Translations under genes and position numbers: made by a program
Part shown: in pieces, positions 33,427 to 45,013 of the stretch
Layout: every line of letters starts with the position of its first letter
Numbering within the stretch: the first letter of the stretch is position 1
Notes under the pieces: generated by a model
Databases searched by the model: none
What the model saw: the letters and a program-made list of their open reading frames with translations, nothing else
Told to the model about the DNA's origin: nothing
Assembly (NCBI RefSeq): GCF_016908295.1
Contig: NZ_JAFBDO010000002.1
Coordinates: 496,001 to 560,000, forward strand
Reading direction: 5' to 3'
Source of the DNA: Thalassobacillus pellis
GTDB taxonomy: Bacteria > Bacillota > Bacilli > Bacillales > Halobacillaceae
DNA length: 64,000 nucleotides

Positions 33427-35526
33427 CTAGTAAGGGATTGTAGCTTCTTCAACAACCTCTTCACCTCTTAATACTTTATAACTTGCTTCGGTCCCTGGTG
33501 CAATCGTTAACGGAAACTCGAATGTAGTATCCTCTGTTATTGTTTCTTTTCTGTATACCTCGGATATATCGTGTTCCATATCTTCTATATAAATGATCAC
33601 TTCTTGAGCAGGCGGACTTTCATTAGGATCTTGTTTATTTTTGTTTTCGTTGTTCTCGTTTCCTTCTCCGTTTTTGTTCCCATTTTCATTGTTATTTCCT
33701 TCGCCGTTATTTTCATCCTGAGGTTCTTCCTCGGGCTGAGCCGTATAAGGAACGGTTACACTGACATTTTCAGTCCGCGGCGGCTGTTCCTTCTGGCCTT
33801 TAGATACAACGACTTCAATCGTCGATCCCTGTTCAACTTCCGTATAGGGAGCTGGTGATTGAGAAATGATCATTCCTTCTTCAACAGAATCAGAATAATC
33901 TTCACTGACTTTCATATTCAGTTCGTTTTCCGTCAGATAAGACTCTGCCTCCTGCTGGGATAAATTTTTCAAAGGCTTCAACATGACAGTCGGCGGTCCC
34001 GAGCTTACTTTGAAGATCACACGCGCTTCTTCAGGAACAACTTGCTCATCTGGCTGTGGCTGAATCTGCTCTATGATCTCTCCAGCAGGCTGATCGGAGT
34101 TCTCCCTGATCGGCAGGATATTTTTATACCCCTTCGCTTCCAGTTCTGCTTTAATTTTTTCAAACTCCTCACCCACATAGTCGCCAAATTCCATTTTTTC
34201 CTTGCCACGGCTTGAAAAAACTGTGACTGTCGCTCCTTCTTTCGTCACCATCCCCGCGTTCGGGTCCGTTTTTACCACAAAGCCCTCTTCCACGGTGTCC
34301 GAATAAACGGTTTCCCGTTCTACCTTCAAATTCAAATTGCGGAGTTTGCTGTAGGCTTCTTCGTATTCCATTCCGGTCACATCAATCATTTCGACGTCTT
34401 TTGGCTGCATTAATTCAGGCAGGAAAATAATAGCAGCAATACCGGCAGCTACAAGGAACAGCAAGATGCCAAGCAGCCACCCCCAAACTTTTTTCTTCTT
34501 TTTTTTCGTTTTATTCTTGTCTTTTTTCTCATCCTTTTTGACTTCATCTGTTATTGGGACGTTCTTCGTATTTCCACCGTTTGTATGGATAATCGTTTCA
34601 TCGTGCTGTTGATCTTTAAAAGCTTCTTGAGTAATGACTGGAATCGCTTTTGTCTTCTCCCCGTCATCATCTTCCTCTGGTACAAATGGAGGTTCGTCAT
34701 ACCTTTCCGGGTCTAACGCAGTATCCAAATCCTCCTCCATTTCCTGAACGTAGGCATACCGATGAAATGGATCCTTCGCTGTAGCTTTTAATACGACATT
34801 TTCCACGCTTTGGGGCAGATCAGGGTTCCACCTTTTTAGGGATGGTGTATCATTTTGCAGATGCTTCAATGCGACTGAAACTGCTGATTCACCAGAAAAA
34901 GGAAGCCTTCCGGTCAATAGCTCGAAAAATACGATACCAATAGAATAGATATCCGACTTCTTCGTTGCTACGCCTCCTCTAGCCTGTTCGGGTGACAAGT
35001 AATGAACAGAGCCCAGGATTGAATTTGTCTGCGTAAGTGCTGTTGCACTAAGCGCCATCGCTATCCCGAAGTCAGTCACTTTTACTTGCCCATAATGATC
35101 GATAAGAATATTCTCTGGTTTAATATCCCTGTGGACAATTCCGTTATCATGGGCATGTCCAATCGCGGACGTTACCTGATGCATGATATCAATAGCATCA
35201 TTCACGTCAACTGGGCTATTGGTTTGTATGTATTTTTTCAAAGTCATCCCATCTATATGTTCCATCACCATATAATAAATATCTTCTTCTTCCCCAACAT
35301 CATAAATATTGACAATATTAGGGTGCGAAAGACTAGTGGCTGATTGAGCTTCCCTATGAAAACGAGCGATAAATTCTTCATCATTGCCGTATTCAAGACG
35401 CAATACTTTGATTGCCACTTCTCTTTCCAGAATTGTATCCTGAGCTAAATAAACGTTCGCCATTCCGCCTCCGCCAATCATCTCTTTAAGCAAATAACGT
35501 TCGTTCAATAGCCGATTATTCAGCAT
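33427..35526 (-). CDS. prkC: Serine/threonine protein kinase PrkC with PASTA repeats
   Basis: Membrane kinase that senses muropeptides or lipid II. The 699-residue product has an N-terminal kinase (GGGGMANVYLA, HRDIKPENILID, DFGIAMA), a Lys-rich juxtamembrane segment, one membrane helix near residues 350-372 (WLLGILLFLVAAGIAAIIFL), and three PASTA repeats. A linker of about 45 residues rich in Asn, Glu and Gly then leads to a C-terminal beta domain. Start 35526 overlaps prpC by 11 nt and begins the family sequence; the frame's earlier opening at 35559 is inside prpC. It sits beside its phosphatase and its substrate RsgA. Confidence 0.96.
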   Translation of the reverse strand: MLNNRLLNERYLLKEMIGGGGMANVYLAQDTILEREVAIKVLRLEYGNDEEFIARFHREAQSATSLSHPNIVNIYDVGEEEDIYYMVMEHIDGMTLKKYIQTNSPVDVNDAIDIMHQVTSAIGHAHDNGIVHRDIKPENILIDHYGQVKVTDFGIAMALSATALTQTNSILGSVHYLSPEQARGGVATKKSDIYSIGIVFFELLTGRLPFSGESAVSVALKHLQNDTPSLKRWNPDLPQSVENVVLKATAKDPFHRYAYVQEMEEDLDTALDPERYDEPPFVPEEDDDGEKTKAIPVITQEAFKDQQHDETIIHTNGGNTKNVPITDEVKKDEKKDKNKTKKKKKKVWGWLLGILLFLVAAGIAAIIFLPELMQPKDVEMIDVTGMEYEEAYSKLRNLNLKVERETVYSDTVEEGFVVKTDPNAGMVTKEGATVTVFSSRGKEKMEFGDYVGEEFEKIKAELEAKGYKNILPIRENSDQPAGEIIEQIQPQPDEQVVPEEARVIFKVSSGPPTVMLKPLKNLSQQEAESYLTENELNMKVSEDYSDSVEEGMIISQSPAPYTEVEQGSTIEVVVSKGQKEQPPRTENVSVTVPYTAQPEEEPQDENNGEGNNNENGNKNGEGNENNENKNKQDPNESPPAQEVIIYIEDMEHDISEVYRKETITEDTTFEFPLTIAPGTEASYKVLRGEEVVEEATIPY

Positions 35527-36283
35527 TATGATCCACCACTTTCCCGCCAGGAGAATCATAATGAACTAATACCAATGTGATATTATCTTCGCCTCCGCGA
35601 TCATTAGCTACGTGGACGAGTTTTTCTGCAACATTTTCCGGTTCCTGAGAGTTTTTGACAAGTTCATACAGCTCGTTATCATCAAGTTTATTCGTCAGCC
35701 CATCGGAACATAGGAGTAATATATCTCCTTTTTCCCATTCAAGGGAGTGTGTATCAACGGTTACGTTCCTTTCTGTGCCTAACGCTTTCAAAAGGACATT
35801 TTTTCTTGGATGCTGTTCTGCATCTTCCCGGGTGATTTGGCCAGACCGTACCAGTTCATTAACAAGGGAGTGATCCTCCGTTACCTGCTTGAAGCCATAT
35901 TGATTGGCCAGATAGCATCGGCTGTCGCCTATATGAGCGATGGAAACGAATTCACTTGTACAAATTGCAGCCACTACAGTAGTTCCCATCCCTTTACAAT
36001 CGTCATTTTGCTCGGAATGGGAAAATATCGTTTCGTTCACTTGGGCAATCGCTTGTTGCAGCCATTCTTCCGCTTTATCAGGGGAATCCATTCGTGTAGC
36101 TGTCTGCCACGTTTTATGTAAGTTGGATGTCGCCATTTCACTCGCCACATCCCCGGCACGATGCCCGCCCATGCCATCAGCGACAACGGCTAATGTCTGC
36201 TGATTGTTATTGATGAACAGTCCTCCAGCATCTTCATTATGGTTTCTGACCTGCCCTTTGTCCGTCAAAAAATAACCATTCAT
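35516..36283 (-). CDS. prpC: PP2C-type protein phosphatase PrpC
   Basis: Mn-dependent Ser/Thr phosphatase that reverses PrkC. The 255-residue product begins MNGYFLTDKGQVRNHNEDAGG and has VVADGMGGH, SIAHIGDSRCYL and LLLCSDGLTN. ATG at 36283 follows GAGGTGAG; the longer frame to 36346 lacks support and runs into the palindrome. In B. subtilis rlmN precedes it; here only a short gap with a 12-bp inverted repeat lies between rsmB and prpC. Confidence 0.96.
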   Translation of the reverse strand: MNGYFLTDKGQVRNHNEDAGGLFINNNQQTLAVVADGMGGHRAGDVASEMATSNLHKTWQTATRMDSPDKAEEWLQQAIAQVNETIFSHSEQNDDCKGMGTTVVAAICTSEFVSIAHIGDSRCYLANQYGFKQVTEDHSLVNELVRSGQITREDAEQHPRKNVLLKALGTERNVTVDTHSLEWEKGDILLLCSDGLTNKLDDNELYELVKNSQEPENVAEKLVHVANDRGGEDNITLVLVHYDSPGGKVVDHNAE

Positions 36284-36314
36284 TATCTCACCTCGTATCC
36301 CATTTCGTGCAAAG

Positions 36315-36363
36315 ATTATAGATCGCATACTGTTGCGAGCTTTCACAAAGTCAGTATGCGATC
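36315..36363 (-). other. 12-bp inverted repeat and TATAAT upstream of prpC
   Basis: GATCGCATACTG (36321-36332) and CAGTATGCGATC (36352-36363) are perfect complements spaced by 19 nt. TATAAT on the minus strand (36315-36320) directly follows, about 30 bp before the prpC start. It may be an operator next to a promoter, or an mRNA hairpin left where rlmN is found in relatives. Confidence 0.5.
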
Positions 36364-36376
36364 CAAAATTGTTTTT

Positions 36377-37726
36377 TTAATCAGTCTTGACCAATCTTGT
36401 TAAGAAAAAACCATCCGTGTCAAAATGCTGGGGAAACAACTGCAGCCCACTCTTACTGATTCCGGCAGATTCAGCCAGGACATTAGGGAGATCCTTCTCA
36501 AAAGACGGGTCGACTTTAAAAGAATTATGTTTCTCCAGGAATCGTTCAACTACTCGCTCGTTTTCTTCTCTGTCCACAGTACAGGTACTATAAATCATTT
36601 TTCCACCCGACTTTAGTAATGGTGCTACACTTTCCAATAATTCCTCTTGAATCGAAGAAAGTGCAACTATGTCTTTTTCCTGTTTATGGTATTTGATGTC
36701 GGGTTTTCCTCTCAATACCCCAAGGCCTGAACAAGGAGCATCGAGTAATATTCGATCAAATGATTCCTCCGAATGTTTTTCACAGAGATTTCGACTGTCC
36801 GCCTGCCCTGCTTCGATGATATGAAGGTCAAGCTGTGCTGCTTTCTCTGTGACTAGCTTTGCTTTTTTGGCATGCAGATCATAAGCAATAATTTGCCCTT
36901 CATTTTCCATTTTTTCTGCAATATGGGTTGTTTTTCCTCCCGGTGCACTACAGGCATCAAGCACTTTCATCCCAGGGGTCACATCCATCATTTCTCCTAC
37001 AAGCATTGAGCTTTGATCCTGAATAGTCACTTTTCCAGAAAGGAAGAGATCATGCTTTAGAATGTTACCAGATTCGATAATGATCCCCTGTGGTGAAAGC
37101 AAGGAAGCAGTCACTTCATAGCCATCAGCCTTTAATAGTTCAATGGCATCCTGACGTGAAATTTTCAATGTCTGGACTCTGACACTCATCGGCTTATATG
37201 TCAAATTGGAAAAACACATTTCCTTGGTTACTTCAAAGCCATACATATCAACCCAGCGTTTCACCATCCATTCAGGATGACTCGTTTCAATGGCCAGACG
37301 ATTAATCGGTTCTTTTAATTCACTCAGGTCGGAAACACCGCTGCGCTGAATATTTCTAAGCATGCCGTTTACAAGGGAGGCGATACCTTTGTGTCCACGT
37401 TTCTTTGCTATTTCCACGGCTTCATGGATGATGGCGTGATCAGGAATTTTATCCAGGAAAGTCATTTGGTAAATTGACATGTATAACAACCATTTCACCC
37501 ATGGCTGTAATTTCTTTTTTCCTTTTACTCTGTCTTTTACATAATAAGCAAGAAGGTCTCTGCGCTGCAGCGTCCCATAAACGATTTCTGTCAGTAAAGC
37601 TCCATCCCTTTGAGACAATCCTTCCTGCTTCATAGCCCGATCGATTAGTACATGGCTGAAACCGCCCTGTTCACCTATCCGAGTCAACAATTCAAGAGCT
37701 GTTTCACGCACAGCAAATTTCTTCAT
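36377..37726 (-). CDS. rsmB: 16S rRNA m5C967 methyltransferase RsmB
   Basis: SAM-dependent methyltransferase of 16S rRNA, 449 residues. It has an N-terminal NusB-like domain, then the Rossmann domain with [33 protein letters not shown] (catalytic Cys) and ISTCTV-like [13 protein letters not shown]. It overlaps fmt by 4 nt. rlmN does not follow. Confidence 0.95.
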   Translation of the reverse strand: MKKFAVRETALELLTRIGEQGGFSHVLIDRAMKQEGLSQRDGALLTEIVYGTLQRRDLLAYYVKDRVKGKKKLQPWVKWLLYMSIYQMTFLDKIPDHAIIHEAVEIAKKRGHKGIASLVNGMLRNIQRSGVSDLSELKEPINRLAIETSHPEWMVKRWVDMYGFEVTKEMCFSNLTYKPMSVRVQTLKISRQDAIELLKADGYEVTASLLSPQGIIIESGNILKHDLFLSGKVTIQDQSSMLVGEMMDVTPGMKVLDACSAPGGKTTHIAEKMENEGQIIAYDLHAKKAKLVTEKAAQLDLHIIEAGQADSRNLCEKHSEESFDRILLDAPCSGLGVLRGKPDIKYHKQEKDIVALSSIQEELLESVAPLLKSGGKMIYSTCTVDREENERVVERFLEKHNSFKVDPSFEKDLPNVLAESAGISKSGLQLFPQHFDTDGFFLTRLVKTD

Positions 37727-38667
37727 TCCGAATCTCCTAACTGTTCCCCACGTTCCATATCACTGCCTGCCCCATTCAAAAAATCCTGTGCTGACATACG
37801 TTTTTTTCCTGAAGGCTGCAATTCGGTTACTTTTATTCCTTTATTATCGCCTGTAGCAACAATGAAGCCATCATCGGCAATAGAAATAATTTCACCAGGT
37901 TTTCCACCAGTATTCTTTTCGATTTTTTCTCCCCACCACACCTTCATTGGCTTACCGCGCCAGGTAGTGAATGCCACCGGCCATGGATGTAATCCTCTGA
38001 TATGGTTGTAAACTGTTTCTTGATCATTGGTCCAATCAATCTTTTCCTGTTCCCTTTTAATGTTGCCTGCAAAGGTCACTTTTGATTCATCTTGCCTGGT
38101 CGCTTCAAGCTTGCCATCTAATAGTTCAGGCAAGGTAATGCTAAGCAGGTTCGCTCCTGCCTCGGCCAGTTTATCGTGGAGGGTGCCGACATGGTCTTTA
38201 TCTGTAATCGGGACTTTGACTTGTGACAGCATGTCGCCGGCATCCAGTTTTTCCACCATATACATGATTGTAACGCCTGTTTCCTTTTTTCCTTCGAGAA
38301 TAGAATAATGAATTGGCGCACCTCCCCTAAACTCGGGAAGCAAGGATGCATGTACATTTATACAGCCATATTTCGGAGCTTCCAGCAATTCTTTTGGGAG
38401 AATCTGGCCGAATGCTGCTGTGATAATCAAATCCGGATCATACTCCAGTACGTGTGCGTATTCTGTTTTAATTTTTTCAGGCTGGAAGACTGGAATGCCA
38501 TGTTTCTCAGCCGCTTCTTTAACAGGGGGCGGCGTCATGACCCTTTTTCTCCCTTTCGGCCTATCGGGTTGTGTGACGGCACATACAATATCGTAGCCTT
38601 CTTCAATCAATTTCTCTAATACGGGTACGGCAAAATCCGGAGTTCCCATAAATGCAATTTTCGTCAT
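37723..38667 (-). CDS. fmt: Methionyl-tRNA formyltransferase
   Basis: Formylates initiator Met-tRNA using 10-formyl-THF. The 314 residues contain [16 protein letters not shown], the catalytic region [14 protein letters not shown], and the C-terminal tRNA-binding domain. It lies 16 bp after priA. Its usual partner def (peptide deformylase) is missing between priA and fmt, so deformylase must be encoded elsewhere. Confidence 0.96.
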   Translation of the reverse strand: MTKIAFMGTPDFAVPVLEKLIEEGYDIVCAVTQPDRPKGRKRVMTPPPVKEAAEKHGIPVFQPEKIKTEYAHVLEYDPDLIITAAFGQILPKELLEAPKYGCINVHASLLPEFRGGAPIHYSILEGKKETGVTIMYMVEKLDAGDMLSQVKVPITDKDHVGTLHDKLAEAGANLLSITLPELLDGKLEATRQDESKVTFAGNIKREQEKIDWTNDQETVYNHIRGLHPWPVAFTTWRGKPMKVWWGEKIEKNTGGKPGEIISIADDGFIVATGDNKGIKVTELQPSGKKRMSAQDFLNGAGSDMERGEQLGDSE

Positions 38668-38683
38668 GGGTGCATACTCCTTT

Positions 38684-41101
38684 CTACATTAACTGGTATG
38701 GCTGGAAGTCGATTGAAATCTGTAAATCATCCTGTCTTATTTCATCGTCATAATAATGAAGGATCCGTTTCAATAATTTCCGCTGCTCTGGTTCCTGTTT
38801 GTATTTTATCATGCATTGAAAGCGATATCTATCTTTGATCCGGGTAAGGGCTGATGGTGTCGGTCCAAGAACTGTCGCTTCTTCGGATAATTTGGTTTTC
38901 ATAAATTTGCAGATTTTCTGCGTAACCTCTTGAACTTTCAACTGATTCGGATGCGAGACGGTAATCAGTGTCAAGAAAAAATAAGGCGGATACTGAAAAG
39001 CTTTTCTGAGCTTCATTTCATGGTTGAAAAACCGTTCGTAATCATATTCACTGGCCATTTCTACGCTGTAATGCTCAGGGGTATACGTCTGTACGACAAC
39101 TTCTCCAGGTTTAAGATGGCGCCCGGCCCTCCCGCTTACCTGGGTTAGCAGCTGAAACGTTTTCTCAGCAGCCCGGAAATCCGGCAGGTTCAATAAAGAA
39201 TCCGCTGTCAACACGCCTACCAGGGTGACGTTTTCGAAATCAAGGCCTTTCGCAATCATTTGGGTACCCAGCAGAATGTCTGCCTCCCCTGCGCCGAATT
39301 GAGAGAGTAGTTTTTCATGAGCTCCCTTCCGCCTGGTCGTATCGACATCCATCCGAATCACTCGTGCTTCTGGCAGGTGCTGCTGCAAGTTCTCCTCTAC
39401 TTTTTGTGTACCCGTTCCAAAATAGCGGATGGTTTCACTATCACATTCCGGACACCTTGATGGCATGGGCTCCTCATAAGAGCAATAGTGACATTTCAGT
39501 TTTTCCTGCCTGCGATGGTAGGTAAGTGCAATATCACAGTGGGGACATTCGATCACATGGCCGCAGTCCCGGCACATGACAAACGTCGAATAACCTCTTC
39601 TGTTTAAAAATAAAACAACTTGTTCCTTGCGCTTCAACCGGTCCGTTATTTTTTCCATTAAGGCACGTGAAAACATGGAGCGATTTCCAGCATGCAGTTC
39701 ATCCCTCATATCAACGACCTCCACTTCCGGCATGGTCGCATCATTCATCCTTTTTGAAAGTGTCAGCAGCTGATAATTCCCCTTTTTCGCACGGGCGAAA
39801 GACTCTAGTGTTGGTGTGGCACTGCCTAAAACGACAGGGCAATTATGCTTTATCCCACGCTGAATTGCAATATCCCTCGCATGGTAGCGGGGGTGGTCTT
39901 CCTGTTTATAGCTGGTTTCATGCTCTTCATCGATAATAATGATACCCAGTTTTGTAAACGGAGCAAATATGGCAGAACGGGCACCAACAACGACCTGTAC
40001 CTCTTTACGCTGAATTTTTCGCCATTCGTCATATTTTTCGCCTGCTGATAAAGCACTGTGCATAACCGCCACACGAGAACCGAACCTGCCTTTAAAACGC
40101 TCAACCATTTGTGGTGTTAAAGCTATTTCAGGTACCAGCATGATCGCTTCCATCCCCTTGTCCATTACTTGCTGGATCGATTGGAGATAGATTTCGGTTT
40201 TACCACTGCCGGTTACTCCATGGAGCAGCATCACTTCATGTTTGCCATCCTCCATACATCGAAGAATCGGTGTGATTGCCTCCTGTTGCTCGTCCGTAAG
40301 TTCAAATGCTTCTGTCCGTTCGAATTCCTTGTTCTCATAGGGATCCCGGTAGATTTCCTGTTTGAATTCTTTTAACAGTCCCTTATCAAGTAACGACTTG
40401 AGGGAAGCTCTGGTAGTACCTAGTTGGCCAAGAAGAAACTTTTGGGAGACGGGCTCTGGGGCTTCAATAAAATATTGCACGATTTCTTTTTGTTTTTTTG
40501 CCTGCGCAGGCAAATCAACGAAAGCTTCTTCCAGGCTGACTGGATCTTTCTCCGGCTGAATCATAGTTGTGGTCTTTTTCGTTTCCCTGCTTTTCACTTC
40601 ATAATGGACATCGATGATGCCTTCCTGGATTGTTTTTTGCAGCTGATGATAACTTATCCCGGATTGTTCGAATTCCTCAAATTCAATGACCTCCCTGCCT
40701 CCGAACAGGCTTTCGAGATTCTCAGGAAGCAACTCTTCCTCCTGCCGCCAAAGCTCTTTCTTGTATTTCGCTTTCAATACTTGTGGAAGCATTACCTGAA
40801 AAGAAGAAATATAAAAGCTTAATGTCTGTTCCGTAAGCCAGTTTCCAAGATCCAGTAATTCCTCGGTGAGAATCGGGGTCAAATCAAGTACATCTTCAAT
40901 CGGCTTCAGCCTGTCGAATTCACTTTTATTTGTCATGGCCACAACGTAACCCATGATTTTGCGCGGACCAAATGGGACGATCACCCTCACACCCTTCTCC
41001 ACGATCCCCCGGAATTTGTCTGGTACTCTATAATCAAAGGGACGGTTTGTCTGGGAGGAGGGTACATCGACTACTACACGTGCAATATCCAATTCACTCA
41101 C
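38684..41101 (-). CDS. priA: Primosomal replication factor PriA
   Basis: Helicase that restarts stalled replication forks. The 805-residue product has an N-terminal DNA-binding domain, Walker [10 protein letters not shown], the DEEH box ([11 protein letters not shown]), GSATPTLE, and eight cysteines of the zinc domain starting [13 protein letters not shown]. It overlaps the coaBC end by 8 nt. Order coaBC-priA-fmt is as in B. subtilis except for the lack of def. Confidence 0.97.
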   Translation of the reverse strand: MSELDIARVVVDVPSSQTNRPFDYRVPDKFRGIVEKGVRVIVPFGPRKIMGYVVAMTNKSEFDRLKPIEDVLDLTPILTEELLDLGNWLTEQTLSFYISSFQVMLPQVLKAKYKKELWRQEEELLPENLESLFGGREVIEFEEFEQSGISYHQLQKTIQEGIIDVHYEVKSRETKKTTTMIQPEKDPVSLEEAFVDLPAQAKKQKEIVQYFIEAPEPVSQKFLLGQLGTTRASLKSLLDKGLLKEFKQEIYRDPYENKEFERTEAFELTDEQQEAITPILRCMEDGKHEVMLLHGVTGSGKTEIYLQSIQQVMDKGMEAIMLVPEIALTPQMVERFKGRFGSRVAVMHSALSAGEKYDEWRKIQRKEVQVVVGARSAIFAPFTKLGIIIIDEEHETSYKQEDHPRYHARDIAIQRGIKHNCPVVLGSATPTLESFARAKKGNYQLLTLSKRMNDATMPEVEVVDMRDELHAGNRSMFSRALMEKITDRLKRKEQVVLFLNRRGYSTFVMCRDCGHVIECPHCDIALTYHRRQEKLKCHYCSYEEPMPSRCPECDSETIRYFGTGTQKVEENLQQHLPEARVIRMDVDTTRRKGAHEKLLSQFGAGEADILLGTQMIAKGLDFENVTLVGVLTADSLLNLPDFRAAEKTFQLLTQVSGRAGRHLKPGEVVVQTYTPEHYSVEMASEYDYERFFNHEMKLRKAFQYPPYFFLTLITVSHPNQLKVQEVTQKICKFMKTKLSEEATVLGPTPSALTRIKDRYRFQCMIKYKQEPEQRKLLKRILHYYDDEIRQDDLQISIDFQPYQLM

Positions 41102-42293
41102 CCTCTATGTCTTTCTTAATCTGCTGAAAAATATGCCCGGCTATCTCCGTTTTTTGCATTAATGGAAGGCTGATTTCCTCCAAGGCCCGATTGATGTATA
41201 CGACAGTATTGGTGTCATGAGCAAATCCAGTGCCAGGCTGTTTGATATTGTTGACAACAATCGCATCGAGCCGCTTATTTTCGAGCTTTTGTTTGGCATA
41301 TGCTATTGGATTAGTCGTTTCTGCCGCAAACCCTAATAAAAATTGGTGCTGTTTGTTTTCCCCTAGATATTTTAAAATATCCTTTGTCCGCTCCATTTCC
41401 ACAGCGTAATCTCCTGGTTCCTTTTTCATCTTCTCTTCATGAACCACTTTAGGGCGATAATCAGCCACGGCTGCTGATTTAATGACGATATCCTGTGTTG
41501 GAAAATGAGTGGTTACAGCCCCAAACATTTCCTCCGCTGTCGTCACATCCACACGATGAACTCCAGCTGGCGTATCTAGCTGCACAGGACCGGCGATAAG
41601 TGTCACTTCCGCCCCAAGCCTTGCTGCTTCAGCAGCTAAGGAAAATCCCATTTTTCCAGTCGAAGGATTGGTAAAATACCGGACAGGGTCAATTTTTTCT
41701 TGTGTTGGCCCCGCGGTTACGAGTACCTTTTTGCCTTGCAGCCAGCCAGTATTCTTATATTGCTCTTCCAGTACATGCACAATGGTTTCAGGCTCTTCCA
41801 GCCTTCCTTTCCCAACATAACCGCACGCAAGATAACCTTCCCCAGGCTCAATGAATCGGTATCCCCACTTTTCGAGCGTCACCATATTCTCCTTAACGGC
41901 AGGGTGGGCATACATATGTACATTCATCGCAGGCGCGATATAGACCGGAGCTTCCGTTGCAAGCAAGGTTGTTGAGAGCATATCATCAGCAATACCATTT
42001 GCCATTTTTCCAAGAATATTTGCTGTTGCAGGGGCGATCAAAAACATATCCGCCCAGTCAGCAAGGTCAATATGAGCTATGTAACGGGGGTCTTTTTCAT
42101 CGAAGGTGTCGGTATATACTGGATTTCTTGATAACGCCTGGAAGGTAAGCGGTGTGACAAAGTTCTGCGCGCTATCGGTCATAATCACTTTGACTTCAGC
42201 TCCTGCTTGTACCAGCTTGCTGGTAAGAGCGCTTGCTTTATAGACCGCAATGCCTCCAGAAACGCCAAGAACTATCTTTTTTCCCTTAAGCAT
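41094..42293 (-). CDS. coaBC: Phosphopantothenoylcysteine synthetase/decarboxylase CoaBC
   Basis: Bifunctional coenzyme A enzyme, 399 residues. The N-terminal CoaC flavoprotein shows GVSGGIAVYKA, PAMNVHMY and LACGYVGKGR (catalytic Cys). The C-terminal CoaB shows VTAGPTQEKIDPVRYFTN, KSAAVADYRP and GFAAET. ATG at 42293 follows AAGGAG. A terminator and repeat separate it from rpoZ, so it probably has its own promoter, which I could not place with confidence. Confidence 0.96.
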   Translation of the reverse strand: MLKGKKIVLGVSGGIAVYKASALTSKLVQAGAEVKVIMTDSAQNFVTPLTFQALSRNPVYTDTFDEKDPRYIAHIDLADWADMFLIAPATANILGKMANGIADDMLSTTLLATEAPVYIAPAMNVHMYAHPAVKENMVTLEKWGYRFIEPGEGYLACGYVGKGRLEEPETIVHVLEEQYKNTGWLQGKKVLVTAGPTQEKIDPVRYFTNPSTGKMGFSLAAEAARLGAEVTLIAGPVQLDTPAGVHRVDVTTAEEMFGAVTTHFPTQDIVIKSAAVADYRPKVVHEEKMKKEPGDYAVEMERTKDILKYLGENKQHQFLLGFAAETTNPIAYAKQKLENKRLDAIVVNNIKQPGTGFAHDTNTVVYINRALEEISLPLMQKTEIAGHIFQQIKKDIEGE

Positions 42294-42461
42294 GTGATCG
42301 TCTCCTTAAGATTAAACAAATTAATTGAGAGATTTTGGTGATGCGGCAATTAATTTATACGATAATGGTAATCTGTGAACCCTGAAGGCAGACTACTAAC
42401 CGAACAGCTTGATTCATACAGCTCAGGTTTCCTTAGAAAAAATTATATATCTTCTAAAAGT

Positions 42462-42557
42462 ATTAGAAAAACTTAGCTTGTCGCCAAGTTCTTATGGCGA
42501 AAGCCTTAGTTCTACTTATGCTTTAATCCCTTAACAAAGTTAAACTTTCTTAAAGTA
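42462..42557. repeat. 97-bp dispersed repeat, copy B
   Basis: Same element as 31743-31839, starting ATTAGAAAAA and ending TTCTTAAAGTA, with hairpin GTCGCCA/TGGCGA. The rest of the 356-bp coaBC-rpoZ gap holds a second inverted pair (TTCTAAAAGTATTAGAA) and the rpoZ terminator, and no gene that I can see. Confidence 0.75.
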
Positions 42558-42560
42558 TAA

Positions 42561-42600
42561 AGAAAACCGCGCTAGATACAAACGGTCAGCGCGGCTTTTA
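42561..42600 (-). terminator. Terminator downstream of rpoZ
   Basis: AGCCGCGCT...AGCGCGGTT followed by TTCTTT in the minus sense, about 50 bp past the rpoZ stop. Confidence 0.75.
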
Positions 42601-42649
42601 TCATACAATTTGACATGATACCTGTGAAGGTTTCTTTCCATTTCGCGAC

Positions 42650-43763
<1,114 letters not shown>

Positions 43764-43907
43764 AATGGTTCCTCCTTCATGGCACGTACTATAACATCAA
43801 TTCTATTATAAGAAAAAAGTGCAGGAATGTGAAACTTGTACTGCTGACTGATCCTCAAGTCCAGTATAGCCAGTCTGACATTTCTTCAATCCTCTTTATA
43901 AACCGGC

Positions 43908-44789
43908 TTACTCCACATTTTGCACTTGTTCTTTCATTTTTTCGATTTCACTCTTTAATGATACCACCCATTCACTAATTTTAGCATCATTAGATTTAGA
44001 GCCGATCGTATTTACCTCCCGGTGCATTTCCTGAACGATAAAATCAAGCTGACGTCCAATTGACTGCTGTTTTCCGAGAGTTGAGCTAAATTGATCGATA
44101 TGAGAATGAAGCCTTGTTATTTCCTCTGTGATATCCCCTTTTTCAGCAAGCAGGGCTACTTCCTGCATGATCCGGGAATCCTCTATCTGAAATGATTCCC
44201 TTACATATTCCTGGATTCTGCTCTTTATCCGATTTTTATAAGTATCGATGACAAGTTCCCGTCTATCTTCCAGCTGATTTACGAAATTCCTAACTTCACC
44301 AAGACGTGCCTTCAGATCGTCCCTCAGTGCATCTCCTTCATCCTTGCGCATGTCCACAAGTTTACCTACGGCTTTTTGAAGGCTGTCAAGAAGCATCTGC
44401 TGAAGTTCATCCTGGTGCTGATCTGTCTCCTGCACAGTAAATAAGTCTTCCAACTTTGTTACGATATCAACCGACACATCTCCCGTCAAGCCGTAATGGC
44501 CCTTGACTACCTTCAATTGATTGATATACTGCTCCAATAAGTCCCAGTCGACCTTCAGGCTTCTTTCGGTAATTCCTTCCCCTTCCATGGTGACATAAAC
44601 ATCTACCCTTCCCCTGGAGATGTCGTTCTTGATCAACTTTTTCATTTTATCCTCAAGAAATAGAAAGGTACGAGGCATCTTTGCTGAAATATCCAAGAAA
44701 CGATGGTTCACGGACCTGACTTCTATCGTCAGCCTTGTCCCCTCGATTTCTGCTGTTTCTCTTCCGTAACCTGTCATACTTCTAACCAC
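43908..44789 (-). CDS. yloC: YicC/YloC-type endoribonuclease
   Basis: A 293-residue YicC family protein (MVRSMTGYGRETAEIEGTRL; RSVNHRFLDIS; EMHREVNTIGSKSNDAKIS), a family linked to RNA turnover. The start is GTG at 44789, which keeps the conserved MV.SMTGYGR and has GGGTGTG 7 nt upstream; an ATG at 44777 would remove part of that motif. First of the yloC-remA-gmk-rpoZ group and divergent from rqcH. Confidence 0.93.
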   Translation of the reverse strand: MVRSMTGYGRETAEIEGTRLTIEVRSVNHRFLDISAKMPRTFLFLEDKMKKLIKNDISRGRVDVYVTMEGEGITERSLKVDWDLLEQYINQLKVVKGHYGLTGDVSVDIVTKLEDLFTVQETDQHQDELQQMLLDSLQKAVGKLVDMRKDEGDALRDDLKARLGEVRNFVNQLEDRRELVIDTYKNRIKSRIQEYVRESFQIEDSRIMQEVALLAEKGDITEEITRLHSHIDQFSSTLGKQQSIGRQLDFIVQEMHREVNTIGSKSNDAKISEWVVSLKSEIEKMKEQVQNVE

Positions 44790-44980
44790 TGTCTATCACA
44801 CCCGTTTTCTTATTTACGACCAACCTGTACTCTATCTTATCAAAAAGTATTTTTGTAAGCTAGAATAATTAAGAAAGACTTATATTACTGGCAGATTCGA
44901 ATAATACAGTCTTTCGGCACTTTCTAAGAATGTCAGTGCAGTTTTTTCCATGCCGGTAATAGTTAACTGGCTGGTTTACA

Positions 44981-44989
44981 TGCTATACT
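44981..44989 (+). promoter_or_regulatory. Extended -10 promoter of rqcH
   Basis: TGCTATACT, an extended -10, lies 24 bp before the rqcH ATG. The -35 region is weak (AGTTAA at 17 bp). Confidence 0.5.
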
Positions 44990-45013
44990 AGGCACATTGA
45001 GAGGTGAATCACC

